A stretch of DNA of 39,674 bases from Chloroflexota bacterium (GTDB taxonomy: Bacteria > Chloroflexota > Anaerolineae > UBA1429): assembly GCA_019873625.1 (NCBI GenBank), contig JAIOAW010000003.1:1-39674 (forward strand), given 5' to 3'. A program made the translations under genes and the position numbers. The notes below the pieces were generated by a model, which made no database searches, was not told the origin of the DNA, and saw only the letters and a list, made by a program, of their open reading frames with translations. Below, one piece after another: positions 6,061 through 14,170 of this stretch (positions are counted from its first letter, which is position 1; every line of letters starts with the position of its first letter).

Positions 6061-7041
6061 TTGGACGGGATATCTCTTTCGGCCCGTATTGAGGCTCTGC
6101 TCCGCGAGACGTACGCCCTCTGGGAGCCGGGCTGGGTTACGTTCAATTGGCGCAATTACACGTATGATCACGTCCAGCGGGTGCGCGGTTTGGCGCTTTC
6201 GCTCTGCCGCGCAGAGGGCGGGGAGGAGCGCATCGTCGAGTGGGCGGCCCTCTTGCACGACCTCACCAAGCCCTACGACGGCGAATACCTTACGGATGCC
6301 GAGGGCAAGCGCTTGGTGGATGAGCGCGGTTTTTGGCGCAATGCCCTGCGCCTGCCCGTGGGGCGCAACCTCGTTACGGATCTCTACGATCGCTTGGGGT
6401 TAGCCGGGTCGCTCCATAACGAATCGGGCGCAGTGCTAGCGGAGGCGCTCCTGACGAGGTGGGGTGTAGAAGAGGTAACGGCTAGGCGCGTCGCCCAGAC
6501 CATTCGCGATCACCTCCTTCCCCCGGAAGGGGCGCCCATCGAGAGCGCCTGCCTGTACGACGCCGATACGATCGATGCGAACATCGGCCTGCCGGCCCTG
6601 GTGCGCAACATCTACATCAACCTGCATTTTTACGACGTGCGGCGCCAGCCCGGTGCGCCTTCCCTCGATGAGGTGCTCCAAGGCGCGCCGCTCGATTTTC
6701 TGCGCCCTTATATCACCGAGAACCTGCCGCGCTGGAATGCCGGCAAACGGCGGGATTTCGTACCCAAACTGCGCACGGAGGCCGGCCGCCGGGTGGCCGA
6801 GGCGCGGTTGGCGCGGCTGGAGGCCATCCTGATGGATCTGGCGCAAGACCTGGAGCGCTTTGATGGAGGCGCGGATCACTCGCCGGTGGATGTGATGCTC
6901 CACTATATGCGGCACCGCGAGGAGCCGAGCATCGCGGAGGAGACGGCGTACCTTGCTCAGGCCTGGCTGGCCGATGGGGCGCCCGAGGCGACGCGGCGCT
7001 TGCTTTTAGCCCTGCAATATGAAATGTGCGGCAAATGGTAG
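6061..7041 (+). CDS. HD-domain phosphohydrolase
   Basis: A 326-residue protein with an HD metal-dependent phosphohydrolase core: His37 in TYDHVQRV, His66-Asp67 in ALLHDLTKP, and later candidate ligands around RDHLLPPEG and DADTIDANIG. The C-terminal third (after about residue 200) is helical and unrecognised. HD proteins hydrolyse nucleotides or other phosphate esters; the substrate is not evident. The best start is TTG at 6061 with GAGAGGA seven bases upstream; the nearby ATG at 6054 is out of frame. Confidence 0.85.
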   Translation: MDGISLSARIEALLRETYALWEPGWVTFNWRNYTYDHVQRVRGLALSLCRAEGGEERIVEWAALLHDLTKPYDGEYLTDAEGKRLVDERGFWRNALRLPVGRNLVTDLYDRLGLAGSLHNESGAVLAEALLTRWGVEEVTARRVAQTIRDHLLPPEGAPIESACLYDADTIDANIGLPALVRNIYINLHFYDVRRQPGAPSLDEVLQGAPLDFLRPYITENLPRWNAGKRRDFVPKLRTEAGRRVAEARLARLEAILMDLAQDLERFDGGADHSPVDVMLHYMRHREEPSIAEETAYLAQAWLADGAPEATRRLLLALQYEMCGKW

Positions 7042-7059
7042 CCGAAGCGCAGGAAGCGC

Positions 7060-7088
7060 TTGCCCAGAGGATAATAGACGAGTATGCT
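7060..7088 (+). promoter_or_regulatory. candidate promoter of the nitroreductase gene
   Basis: TTGCCC, a 17-bp spacer and TATGCT, giving a leader of about 65-70 nt before the nitroreductase ATG. Each box matches four of six consensus bases. Confidence 0.4.
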
Positions 7089-7160
7089 TACCTGTGCCGT
7101 AGTCGGTGAACCCACACCAAGTGCTGGAGGGCCTTACCCTTCGGCCTAGAAAGGAGCCGT

Positions 7161-7691
7161 ATGGAGTTTTTCCACGTGGTGGCGTCTCGGTACAGTTATC
7201 GTGGGGCATACAAAGATCAGCCGGTGCCGCGCGAAGACCTCCAGCGCATCGTGCAGGCGGGCCTGCAGGCCCCCTCGGCGATGAACGCCCAGACGACCTC
7301 GTTCGTCATCGTGGATGATCCGGCAAAACTAGAGCGCCTGGCGGAGATTTTGCCGAACATCGCCTCGCTTAAAACGGCCAAAGCCGTGCTCGTGGTCTGC
7401 GTGGATAAGCACGACCCCGCCTCGGAGCGCCCCGATTTCACGGCGCAGAACTATGCCGCGGCGGTGGAGAACGCCTTTTTGGCGGCCACGGCCTTGGGCT
7501 ATGCCACCTGCTGGCTGGAAGGCTGGCGGCGCGGCGAGGGAGCCATCCAGGCGGTGGCCAAACTGGTGAACCTGCCGGAGACGATGGAGCCGCGCGTGCT
7601 GATGCCCATCGGGGTGCCGGAGCAGCCCGGCCAGCCGCGCGCCAAGCGCCCTTTCAACGAGCGCGCTTGGTGGAACGAGTACAGCGGCTGA
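7161..7691 (+). CDS. nitroreductase family flavoprotein
   Basis: A 176-residue nitroreductase-fold protein. The family signature SRYSYRGAYKDQPV near the N-terminus supplies the FMN phosphate-binding arginine, followed by APSAMNAQ, a typical FMN contact, and the central NAFLAATALGYATCW helix of this family. Members use NAD(P)H to reduce nitroaromatics, quinones or enones; the true substrate is unknown. AAAGGAG lies just upstream of the ATG. A strong terminator follows its stop, so it is a single-gene unit. Confidence 0.9.
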   Translation: MEFFHVVASRYSYRGAYKDQPVPREDLQRIVQAGLQAPSAMNAQTTSFVIVDDPAKLERLAEILPNIASLKTAKAVLVVCVDKHDPASERPDFTAQNYAAAVENAFLAATALGYATCWLEGWRRGEGAIQAVAKLVNLPETMEPRVLMPIGVPEQPGQPRAKRPFNERAWWNEYSG

Positions 7692-7713
7692 CGGCCCGTA
7701 AGTGATCGAGGCC

Positions 7714-7755
7714 CCAAGGCCTCCCTGCGGATAGCAAGGGAGGCCTTGGCTTTTT
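7714..7755 (+). terminator. intrinsic terminator after the nitroreductase gene
   Basis: A perfect 13-bp stem (CCAAGGCCTCCCT / AGGGAGGCCTTGG), 10-nt loop, then CTTTTTG. There is no T-run on the other strand, so it acts mainly on the plus strand. Confidence 0.9.
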
Positions 7756-7761
7756 GCCCGT

Positions 7762-8898
7762 TCAGAGGGGTTTCGTCTCCAGGCCGGAGGCGGCATCGCG
7801 CGCCTCGAGCAGGGCGCGCTTGAGGTCCTCTTCCATCTGCACCATAGCCGCTTCGGCCTCTTGGCGGCGACGTTTGCCCTCTTGGGTAATCTGGATGCTC
7901 TCCTGGATGGTGGCGATGAGGTCGCTGTTGACCTTCTTGATGGCCTCGATATCGAAAATGCCGCGCTCGATCTCTTTGCGGGCCTCGGCGGACCCCATCC
8001 GCAAGAGTTCCGCGTTGCGCTCCAGCATCTCGTTCGTCGTATCCGTCACCTTTTTCTGGGTCTCGAGCGCCTTTTGCTGGTTCCAAAGCGTGATCGCCAT
8101 AGCGATTTGGCTCTTCCAGACGGGGATGGTCGTCAGGATGGAGGATTGAATCTTGTTCACGAGAGATTTGTCCACATCTTGGATGAGCCGAATCTGCGGC
8201 AGGCTTTGGAGGGTTACCTGGCGGGTGAGCATCAAGTCATGCACGCGGCGTTCGAGGTCGTCACGGCGAGCGGTGGCATCTCGCAGGGCCTGGGCATCGA
8301 GCATATCGCCGCTCTCCTCGGCCTTGCGGCGCAGGGCGGGGATGACCTCTTCGTCCAACTCTCTCAGTTTCTCTTGCCCGGCGATGATATACAATTTTAA
8401 TTGGTGGAAATACTGGAGAGTGGCCTCATAGAGCGAATCCAGGCTGGAGACGTCGCGCATCAGCCGCAAGCGATGGGCATTCAGGACGCTCACGAGGTCG
8501 TTGATTTGGCTTTCGATCGTCTCGTAGCGCTGGATGAACTTGGCGATGGGGTTGAGGCGCCGCAAGAAACCGCGCTTGATGCGCCCGTCTTTGCCCACCT
8601 GGAGGTCGTCAATCCCCAAGCCGCGCACGTGGAGCATCATCTCGTTCAACACGTCTCCCACGGGGCCGACGTCTTTATTGCGCACTTTTTGGATCATCTG
8701 GTCGGCGGCGGCGGTTACTTGCTTTTGCGCTTCTACGCCGAAGGTCAGGACGCTTTGCGTATCGGCGGGGTCAAGTTGGGCCATCAAGGTGCGCACTTGT
8801 TCCTGCTGTTCGGCGGGTAGGGCGTTGAGGGGCGCAAGTTCCAGCGCCGTCGAGAGGTTCTGGCGAGAGGCATCGAGGGTCATCGGTTCTTGGGACAT
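7762..8898 (-). CDS. TelA/KlaA-family (toxic anion resistance) protein
   Basis: A 378-residue, mostly helical cytoplasmic protein of the TelA family. It lacks signal peptides and membrane helices and carries long heptad-like coiled-coil stretches, with the family-typical segments GFLRRLNPIAKFIQRYE and TTIPVWKSQIAMAI. TelA was named for tellurite resistance on plasmids, but chromosomal homologues are associated with cell-envelope stress, often next to TerD or von Willebrand-type proteins; none are nearby here. An AAAGGAG site precedes the ATG. It is transcribed convergently with the nitroreductase gene. Confidence 0.92.
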   Translation of the reverse strand: MSQEPMTLDASRQNLSTALELAPLNALPAEQQEQVRTLMAQLDPADTQSVLTFGVEAQKQVTAAADQMIQKVRNKDVGPVGDVLNEMMLHVRGLGIDDLQVGKDGRIKRGFLRRLNPIAKFIQRYETIESQINDLVSVLNAHRLRLMRDVSSLDSLYEATLQYFHQLKLYIIAGQEKLRELDEEVIPALRRKAEESGDMLDAQALRDATARRDDLERRVHDLMLTRQVTLQSLPQIRLIQDVDKSLVNKIQSSILTTIPVWKSQIAMAITLWNQQKALETQKKVTDTTNEMLERNAELLRMGSAEARKEIERGIFDIEAIKKVNSDLIATIQESIQITQEGKRRRQEAEAAMVQMEEDLKRALLEARDAASGLETKPL

Positions 8899-8968
8899 TC
8901 GGAAACTCCTTTACATCACGAGCGGATGCGTAGCGAACGACACGGCGCCTTTAGAGGGCTGCATCCCG

Positions 8969-8996
8969 ATTGTAACGCGAGGCTCATAAAAAGCAA
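8969..8996 (-). promoter_or_regulatory. candidate promoter of the TelA-family gene
   Basis: On the minus strand TTGCTT, a 16-bp spacer and TACAAT, about 65 nt upstream of the TelA start. The -10 matches five of six consensus bases, the -35 only the TTG. Confidence 0.45.
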
Positions 8997-9030
8997 GTCG
9001 TATTGTGCCATACACTCCCTCACCCTGCGT

Positions 9031-9048
9031 GCGGGCCGGGAGGCCCGC
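9031..9048. repeat. second copy of the GCGGGCC-GGGA-GGCCCGC hairpin
   Basis: The 18 bases GCGGGCCGGGAGGCCCGC are identical to those at 81-98, including the loop. Here the outer stem is not extended. It lies in the divergent region between the TelA and ferredoxin-like genes. Confidence 0.6.
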
Positions 9049-9186
9049 GCTCCAGGTATGGAGTACTGAAGCAAGGCTTCAGCATATGAGGCCCGGTTTC
9101 TAGATATATACGCAAGCAGCGCCTTGGGGTTGCGGGGCCCTGGCCCCGGTGGTAGGATGAGCGCGCTACAATCGAAGGAGGTCGCC

Positions 9187-10149
9187 ATGGCCACACAACC
9201 CGGCTGGGCCGCATCCGTCAACAGGGCGTCATCACGGCGGGCCTTTTTTCGCGCTGGGCGCGAAAGGGCCATCTCTTGGTGGCAAAGGATCCATGGGTAC
9301 GTCTATGCGCGCTGGCCGTATGGCTACATTGGCGCGGCCATCGGCGAAAAGCGCATGTTCAAGGCCCTGAGGGTCCTCTTTGGGCCGTGGCTCATCAAGG
9401 CCCTTTGGCCCAAGCGCTGGGCGGAGGGGTATCACGGCAAGGTGCTCCCCACAGGAGAGGCCGCGAAACTCGTGCACATCCGAGAACCCGTAGCCGCTGC
9501 CCTCCCTGAGCGGGTCATCCCCTTTGCGACGGCGCGCGATCTCATCCTTCGCCATCCCGATCACCTCGTCGTGTTGGATTGCCCATGCCGCTTGAGCCGG
9601 GAAACCCCCTGCTTGCCGCTGGATGTGTGCCTCATCGTGGGGGAGCCGTTCGCCAGTTTCGTTTTGAGCCACCATCCCGAGCACGCGCGGGCCATCTCCC
9701 CCGAAGAGGCGGAGGAGATCCTGCGGGCCGAGGCCGCGCGGGGGCACGTGCACCATGCCTTTTTCAAAGAGGGGATGCTGGATCGTTTTTACGCCATTTG
9801 CAACTGCTGTTCATGCTGTTGCGGGGCCATGCAGGCCCACCGGCACGGCACGCCGATGCTCATCTCCTCCGGCTATGTGGCGGCCGTCGAAGAGGCGCTT
9901 TGCCAGGGATGTGGCACGTGCGCAAGGGTCTGCCCATTTGGGGCGCTGGCCTTCGAGGGCTTGCCCAAGGTGGATGCAGCCGCGTGTATGGGCTGCGGCG
10001 TTTGTGTGGGCCACTGCCCGGCCGGCGCGCTCACTTTGCGGCGAGACGAGACCAAACCCGCCCCGTTGGAGGTGGGAGCCTTTTTACGCGGGAGTGAGCA
10101 TCCTGAGCGCGGCAACGATGAGGGCGCCTTCCCCAACCCCCTACGTTGA
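9187..10149 (+). CDS. 4Fe-4S dicluster ferredoxin-like protein with extra cysteine clusters
   Basis: A 320-residue protein. The C-terminal part carries two classical cluster motifs, CQGCGTCARVCPF and CMGCGVCVGHCPA. Before them lie two further cysteine groups: DCPCRL...CLPLDVC in the middle, and the dense CNCCSCCCG. These could hold an additional Fe-S cluster or metal. The N-terminal 90 residues are basic and aromatic with a possible amphipathic or membrane-touching helix (MFKALRVLFGPWLIKALW). AAGGAGG places the start at 9187, although the frame is open further upstream. It is probably an electron-transfer protein of anaerobic metabolism; its partner is unknown and it stands alone. Confidence 0.8.
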   Translation: MATQPGWAASVNRASSRRAFFRAGRERAISWWQRIHGYVYARWPYGYIGAAIGEKRMFKALRVLFGPWLIKALWPKRWAEGYHGKVLPTGEAAKLVHIREPVAAALPERVIPFATARDLILRHPDHLVVLDCPCRLSRETPCLPLDVCLIVGEPFASFVLSHHPEHARAISPEEAEEILRAEAARGHVHHAFFKEGMLDRFYAICNCCSCCCGAMQAHRHGTPMLISSGYVAAVEEALCQGCGTCARVCPFGALAFEGLPKVDAAACMGCGVCVGHCPAGALTLRRDETKPAPLEVGAFLRGSEHPERGNDEGAFPNPLR

Positions 10150-10176
10150 CAGGGCGCCCAGTGCCCTTATTATAAT
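10146..10176 (+). promoter_or_regulatory. consensus promoter with 19-bp spacer and internal dyad
   Basis: TTGACA (10146-10151) and TATAAT (10171-10176) are both perfect, but the spacer is 19 bp and contains the dyad AGGGC-7 nt-GCCCT (10151-10167). The -35 overlaps the stop codon of the preceding gene. A long spacer with a central dyad is the layout of MerR-family activated promoters. No merR-like gene is in the window. Confidence 0.6.
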
Positions 10177-10242
10177 GGCACAGCGGCGAAGGCCCTTGCC
10201 TTTGCACCGCATACGGCAAGCCTAGATGCGGAGAGGGTTCAG

Positions 10243-10800
10243 ATGGCACAGAAGGAACTGGGAGTTTACATCAGCGGTTCCAGCGAAGTGGACGCGGAAT
10301 GCGAACTGGTGGGCCGGCTCCTGGCCGAGATGACGCCCTCTGTGCGGTGGGTCATCAAGCGAACGCCTCGCAGTTTCGAACATATCAACCCTGATTTGGC
10401 GCAATTGCGCCGCAGTCAATTTTACCTCATCCTCTTGGCCGTGGATATCACGGCGCCGATGGGCGTGGAGTGGCAGGCCGCCAAGCAAGGAGGCCTGGCG
10501 ATTATGGCCTACCGCCACAGCGGCGTGATCTCTTCGCCGGCGGCGGCCGTCTTTGCGCGCGAATCGGGCCTGTGCTGGCAGGCCTACCAATCGCCTCAGG
10601 AATTCATCCGCCTCTTTGAACGGGACCTCATCACGCGCCTCATCGAGGGCACGCCGGGGTATGGGCTGGACCTCGCCGATATCGAAGACCTCTCGCGCCG
10701 CCTAAAAGCGCTGGACGAGGCCGAAGAGAAGGCCCGGCGCGAGGCAGAGGAGGAACGCCGGGGCGCCGGGCGCGGCGGCGTCATCCTCCCCGCCGAATAG
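10243..10800 (+). CDS. uncharacterised protein, possible TIR/DUF4062-like N-domain and charged C-tail
   Basis: A 185-residue cytoplasmic protein of no family I can name firmly. Residues 1-110 look like an alpha/beta fold (LGVYISGSSEVDAECELVG, then FYLILLAVDITAPMGVEW) that loosely recalls DUF4062 or TIR-type effector domains, where a strand is followed by Ser/Asp and an acidic helix. The C-terminal 40 residues are a highly charged coiled coil rich in Glu/Arg/Ala. GAGAGGG lies just upstream of the ATG, and a consensus promoter with an unusual 19-bp spacer drives it. It runs convergently into galT with a 2-bp gap. Confidence 0.65.
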   Translation: MAQKELGVYISGSSEVDAECELVGRLLAEMTPSVRWVIKRTPRSFEHINPDLAQLRRSQFYLILLAVDITAPMGVEWQAAKQGGLAIMAYRHSGVISSPAAAVFARESGLCWQAYQSPQEFIRLFERDLITRLIEGTPGYGLDLADIEDLSRRLKALDEAEEKARREAEEERRGAGRGGVILPAE

Positions 10801-10802
10801 CG

Positions 10803-11843
10803 CTAGGCAAAGCGCACCTCCGAAAGGGCCCTCAGCCGCTCCGCGGCTGATTCGGGCGTCAGGTCGCGTTGGGGGTTAGCCAGCATCTCGTACCCCACCA
10901 TAAACTTTTTCACCGTGGCCGACCGCAACAAGGGCGGGTAAAAATGCACGTGAAAGTGCCATTCGGGGTGTGGCGCGCCATCGGTGGGGCACTGGTGCAG
11001 GCCCATCGTATAGGGGAAGGAGACCTCAAACAGGTTATCGTAGCGGATGGTCAGCCGCCGCAGAATGTCAGCCAAGGCGTCGCGTTCGGCCTCGCTGAAA
11101 TCGGCCAGCGACCCCGCGTGGCGCCGGCTGAGGATCATTGTCTCAAAGGGCCAAACGGCCCAAAAGGGCACCAGGGCGATGAACGAACTATTCTCGCACA
11201 CGAGGCGTTCGCCGCGCGCCGCCTCCAACGCGGCATAATCGCATAGGAGGCAGGACCCCTTTTGGGCGAGATAGTGCGCCTGATGGTACTGTTCGAGGGC
11301 AGGCTGCTGGGGGATGCGTTCGTTGCACCAGATTTGGCTGTGAGGGTGGGGGTTGCTGCTCCCCATAATGGCCCCCCGGTTCTCAAAGATCTGCACATAG
11401 TTGATGAAAGGCAGGGCGCCAAGCGTCTCGTATTCCTCCAGCCACGTATCCACTACGCCGCGAATATCCTCCACGGGCATTTGCGAAAGGGTGAGGCTGT
11501 GGTTTGGGGAAAAACAAACGACCCGGCAAATGCCGCGTTCGCTCTCGGCTATGAGGAGATCGCCCACCTGAATGCGGCCCGAAGGGGCATCGGCTAGGAG
11601 CGCGGCAAAATCGTTATCGAAGACGAACGTCTTCTCATAGTTCGGGTTGCGCACGCCGCGGGCGCGCTCGTTGCCGGGGCAGAGATAGCACGTCGGATCA
11701 TACGAAGGGAGTTGCTCCGGCGGGACCCTTTCCACCTGGCCCTGCCAAGGGCGTTTCGTGCGGTGCGGCGAAACGAGGATCCATTCCCCCGTGAGCGGGT
11801 TGAAGCGGCGATGGGGATATTCCTCAAGGTTGAACACAGCCAT
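10803..11843 (-). CDS. galT: galactose-1-phosphate uridylyltransferase
   Basis: A 346-residue GalT of the Leloir pathway, exchanging UDP between UDP-glucose and galactose-1-phosphate. The active-site motif NPHPHSQIW contains the HxH pair whose second His is uridylylated. The zinc-site cysteines of the first domain are present in CYLCPG, and a second HFHVHFYPP motif follows in the C-terminal half. An ATG at 11855 is also possible, but AGGTGAGG is placed correctly only for the ATG at 11843. No galK or galE is next to it, so galactose use would rely on genes elsewhere, perhaps including the epimerase-like genes near 37-39 kb (inference). Confidence 0.93.
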   Translation of the reverse strand: MAVFNLEEYPHRRFNPLTGEWILVSPHRTKRPWQGQVERVPPEQLPSYDPTCYLCPGNERARGVRNPNYEKTFVFDNDFAALLADAPSGRIQVGDLLIAESERGICRVVCFSPNHSLTLSQMPVEDIRGVVDTWLEEYETLGALPFINYVQIFENRGAIMGSSNPHPHSQIWCNERIPQQPALEQYHQAHYLAQKGSCLLCDYAALEAARGERLVCENSSFIALVPFWAVWPFETMILSRRHAGSLADFSEAERDALADILRRLTIRYDNLFEVSFPYTMGLHQCPTDGAPHPEWHFHVHFYPPLLRSATVKKFMVGYEMLANPQRDLTPESAAERLRALSEVRFA

Positions 11844-11956
11844 CTCATTCCTCACCTGTAAAGGCTTTTGACGGACTGCCCTCCCTGGCCTAAACTGGCC
11901 CTATCGAGGCGCATTGCTCGAATAATACACAATTTTCGCATTTTCAAGGAATTGCC

Positions 11957-12571
11957 ATGCTTTGCCCCGAGTGCCAATCTGCCGCGCCGGGGGGCAGCAT
12001 TTGCCCCCGCTGTGGAAGCCGCGTGCCCGAGCGAGAAATCTTTGGCGGGCAGGGAGGGCATTACCTCGCCGTCCTTTCTGGGCTTTCTGTGGTGCTCTTT
12101 GCGGCATTTTCGCTCATCGTGGGCAAAAAGTTGGGGTTCGCGGCGGCCTTTCGAGCCTTTTACGGCTCGAATTGGTTTTGGGTGTGCTTGATCATCTCGC
12201 TTTTGCCGATGGGCATTGGCTTTTACTACTGGCTCCTCTTGCGCGATGAGGAGATTACCGTAACGGATGAGGGCATTTCTCGCCGTTCCCACTGGGGCCA
12301 TGAAGCGATGACCTGGAGCGATGTGGAGGCCTTTGTGCGGCAGCCCATCCTCTTTCGGCAGACGCGCCTGGGGCGCATCGCAGGCCTCAGCCGCTTCTTC
12401 ACCCAACGGAAGATCGTCGCCAAACTGCCGGCCATTCGCTATGAGTTGGTCAGCCGCCCCGATGCAAATGGCCAACGTACGATGATGAGCCTCGAGCCAG
12501 GCACCATTGACGCGATGGATTGGCTCTTGAAAATCATCGAGGAGCGCATTGGCCCCCCGCGAGAGGCCTAG
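11957..12571 (+). CDS. zinc-ribbon membrane protein with PH-like domain
   Basis: A 204-residue protein. It starts with a short zinc ribbon (CPECQ...CPRC, residues 3-19), continues with two transmembrane helices (about residues 35-58 and 70-92), and ends with a domain that looks like a bacterial PH (YdbT/YdbS-type) fold: ITVTDEGISRRS followed by MTWSDVEAFV. Such proteins are membrane-anchored and of unknown role. AAGGAA lies about eight bases before the ATG. It is divergent from galT and convergent with the M23 peptidase gene. Confidence 0.75.
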   Translation: MLCPECQSAAPGGSICPRCGSRVPEREIFGGQGGHYLAVLSGLSVVLFAAFSLIVGKKLGFAAAFRAFYGSNWFWVCLIISLLPMGIGFYYWLLLRDEEITVTDEGISRRSHWGHEAMTWSDVEAFVRQPILFRQTRLGRIAGLSRFFTQRKIVAKLPAIRYELVSRPDANGQRTMMSLEPGTIDAMDWLLKIIEERIGPPREA

Positions 12572-12581
12572 CCGAAGGCGC

Positions 12582-14159
12582 TTATTCCCCCGGCTGTGTC
12601 GCGGCCACGCGCACGGCGAGGCGCTCCGGCAAGGGGAGCCGCAGGTAAAATCCCCGTTGCCATAGCCCCGCCTCGACGATGCGCCACGTGCCCGTTTGCC
12701 CGTTGAGGGGGGCGCTCAGGCGCAAACGGGTAGCCTCGCCCGGGTCAAGGGGCGCAGAAAGGGAATAGGCCGCTGTGAAAGGCGTTTCGCCGTCGGGCTT
12801 CCAACCCCAGATTTCGAGGCGGCCCGGGCTGGTAGGGTGCGTGCCGATGTTCCGCAAGGTGAGAAAGATGCTCAGAACGCCCGCTGCGGGGTAGACCTCG
12901 ATATCCTCCAAGGAGAGTTCGGGGCCAAAGAGGTAGAAGCGCTGTTCATAGGCCGCAAAGAAAAAGGTCTGCCCCTTATGCCGGTACCCTAGGCGGGTAA
13001 CCGCCCAAACGCCGACCTCTTGAAGGATTTCGTTATTGCGCAGGGTGAGGGTAATCTCCTGGCCAGGGGCGAGCGTGAACGGTTCTCTGGCTGAGGCTTG
13101 CCAGGCCAGGCCATTCGGGCGCAGGCCCTCGGCGATGAAATCCTCAAACGAGGCTGGCTCCTCGCCCACATTGGCTAGGCGCACCTGTAAAGAAAGCCTA
13201 TCCCCCACGTACAGAACGGGCTTGACGATGGCCGCCTCTTGGATGGCCAACGTGGGCGGCGCGATGGTTACCTTGCCTTTGGCCGGCATCCCGCCGCTCA
13301 AGGCATCTGCCTGGTAAACAACGCGCCCCACGTACCAATCTCCGGGCAGGGGCGGGCGCACCGAGACCTCGATAGTGCGCTCTGCCAGGGGTTCGATGGG
13401 CCATTCGCCGTGCACCGTGGCCGCCACCGCAGCGCCCGCAGGAGAAAAGAGCAGGGCCTGTACGGTGATGACCTTGACCAGGCGCGCGCTATCGTTGCGC
13501 AGGGGGATGCTCAGCACGGCCTCTTGGCCGAGGCGAAAGGCCTCTTGCAAAGGGGCGACAGGCCCCACGAGCGAGAGCCTCGGTGCACAACTCCCGTGTA
13601 CGATGAGCGCCCCCTTGACAAAGTTTTGCCGATCCAGCCCGAACAGGCGCCCGAGGCGCGATAGGTCCGGCGCCACCCATTCGGCGCCCTGGCGCGCGAA
13701 CAGTTCCACGTGCAGATGGGCCACCGGCACGCCGGAAGATCCCGAATAACCGACAAGTTCCCCCTGCCGCACGGGGCGCTCGCCCGTCTGCGCATCGCGC
13801 AGGTGGGCCAGACGGACGAGCCAGTTCCCGCTCTCATCTACAATCTCGACATAATGGCCGAGGTTCGTCTCGAGGGGGCGTTCATCCTCCAGAAAATAGG
13901 CCCTGCCCGTGAGAGGTGCGTAAAGGGGCGTGCCTTCGGCCATCGAGAAATCGTAGGCCACCCCACTTGCCTTGCCTTCTGCCCAGTGGTCTTCGGGTTC
14001 CCAGGTGACCTCGTGGCCTGTATCGCACGCCCAGGGGAGGGCCATCTCGGCGGGGATGCGGTAATCCGGCTCGGCGGCGCCTGTTGAAAGGGGGGCCGCC
14101 AGCCAACCCACCAAGAGGCCTATCAGTGCTAGCCCATACCCAAGCCTTTTGACCCTCAC
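12582..14159 (-). CDS. secreted M23-family peptidase-like protein with C-terminal beta domains
   Basis: A 525-residue exported protein. GTG at 14159, with GAGAGGG upstream and just after the preceding stop, starts a clear signal peptide (basic VRVKR, then a hydrophobic core, cleavage near Ala28-Ala29). Residues about 45-165 are an M23/LytM-like domain: Asp70 in GVAYDFS, His119 in LAHL and the HxH pair His148/His150 in AHLHVE. The first zinc ligand is not in the usual HxxxD spacing; His58 is a candidate. The remaining 350 residues look like three or four CARDB/Ig-like beta domains (NVGEEPASF, RNIGTHPTS). It could be a peptidoglycan endopeptidase or an inactive cell-wall anchor. Confidence 0.82.
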   Translation of the reverse strand: MRVKRLGYGLALIGLLVGWLAAPLSTGAAEPDYRIPAEMALPWACDTGHEVTWEPEDHWAEGKASGVAYDFSMAEGTPLYAPLTGRAYFLEDERPLETNLGHYVEIVDESGNWLVRLAHLRDAQTGERPVRQGELVGYSGSSGVPVAHLHVELFARQGAEWVAPDLSRLGRLFGLDRQNFVKGALIVHGSCAPRLSLVGPVAPLQEAFRLGQEAVLSIPLRNDSARLVKVITVQALLFSPAGAAVAATVHGEWPIEPLAERTIEVSVRPPLPGDWYVGRVVYQADALSGGMPAKGKVTIAPPTLAIQEAAIVKPVLYVGDRLSLQVRLANVGEEPASFEDFIAEGLRPNGLAWQASAREPFTLAPGQEITLTLRNNEILQEVGVWAVTRLGYRHKGQTFFFAAYEQRFYLFGPELSLEDIEVYPAAGVLSIFLTLRNIGTHPTSPGRLEIWGWKPDGETPFTAAYSLSAPLDPGEATRLRLSAPLNGQTGTWRIVEAGLWQRGFYLRLPLPERLAVRVAATQPGE

Positions 14160-14170
14160 AGGTTGCCCTC

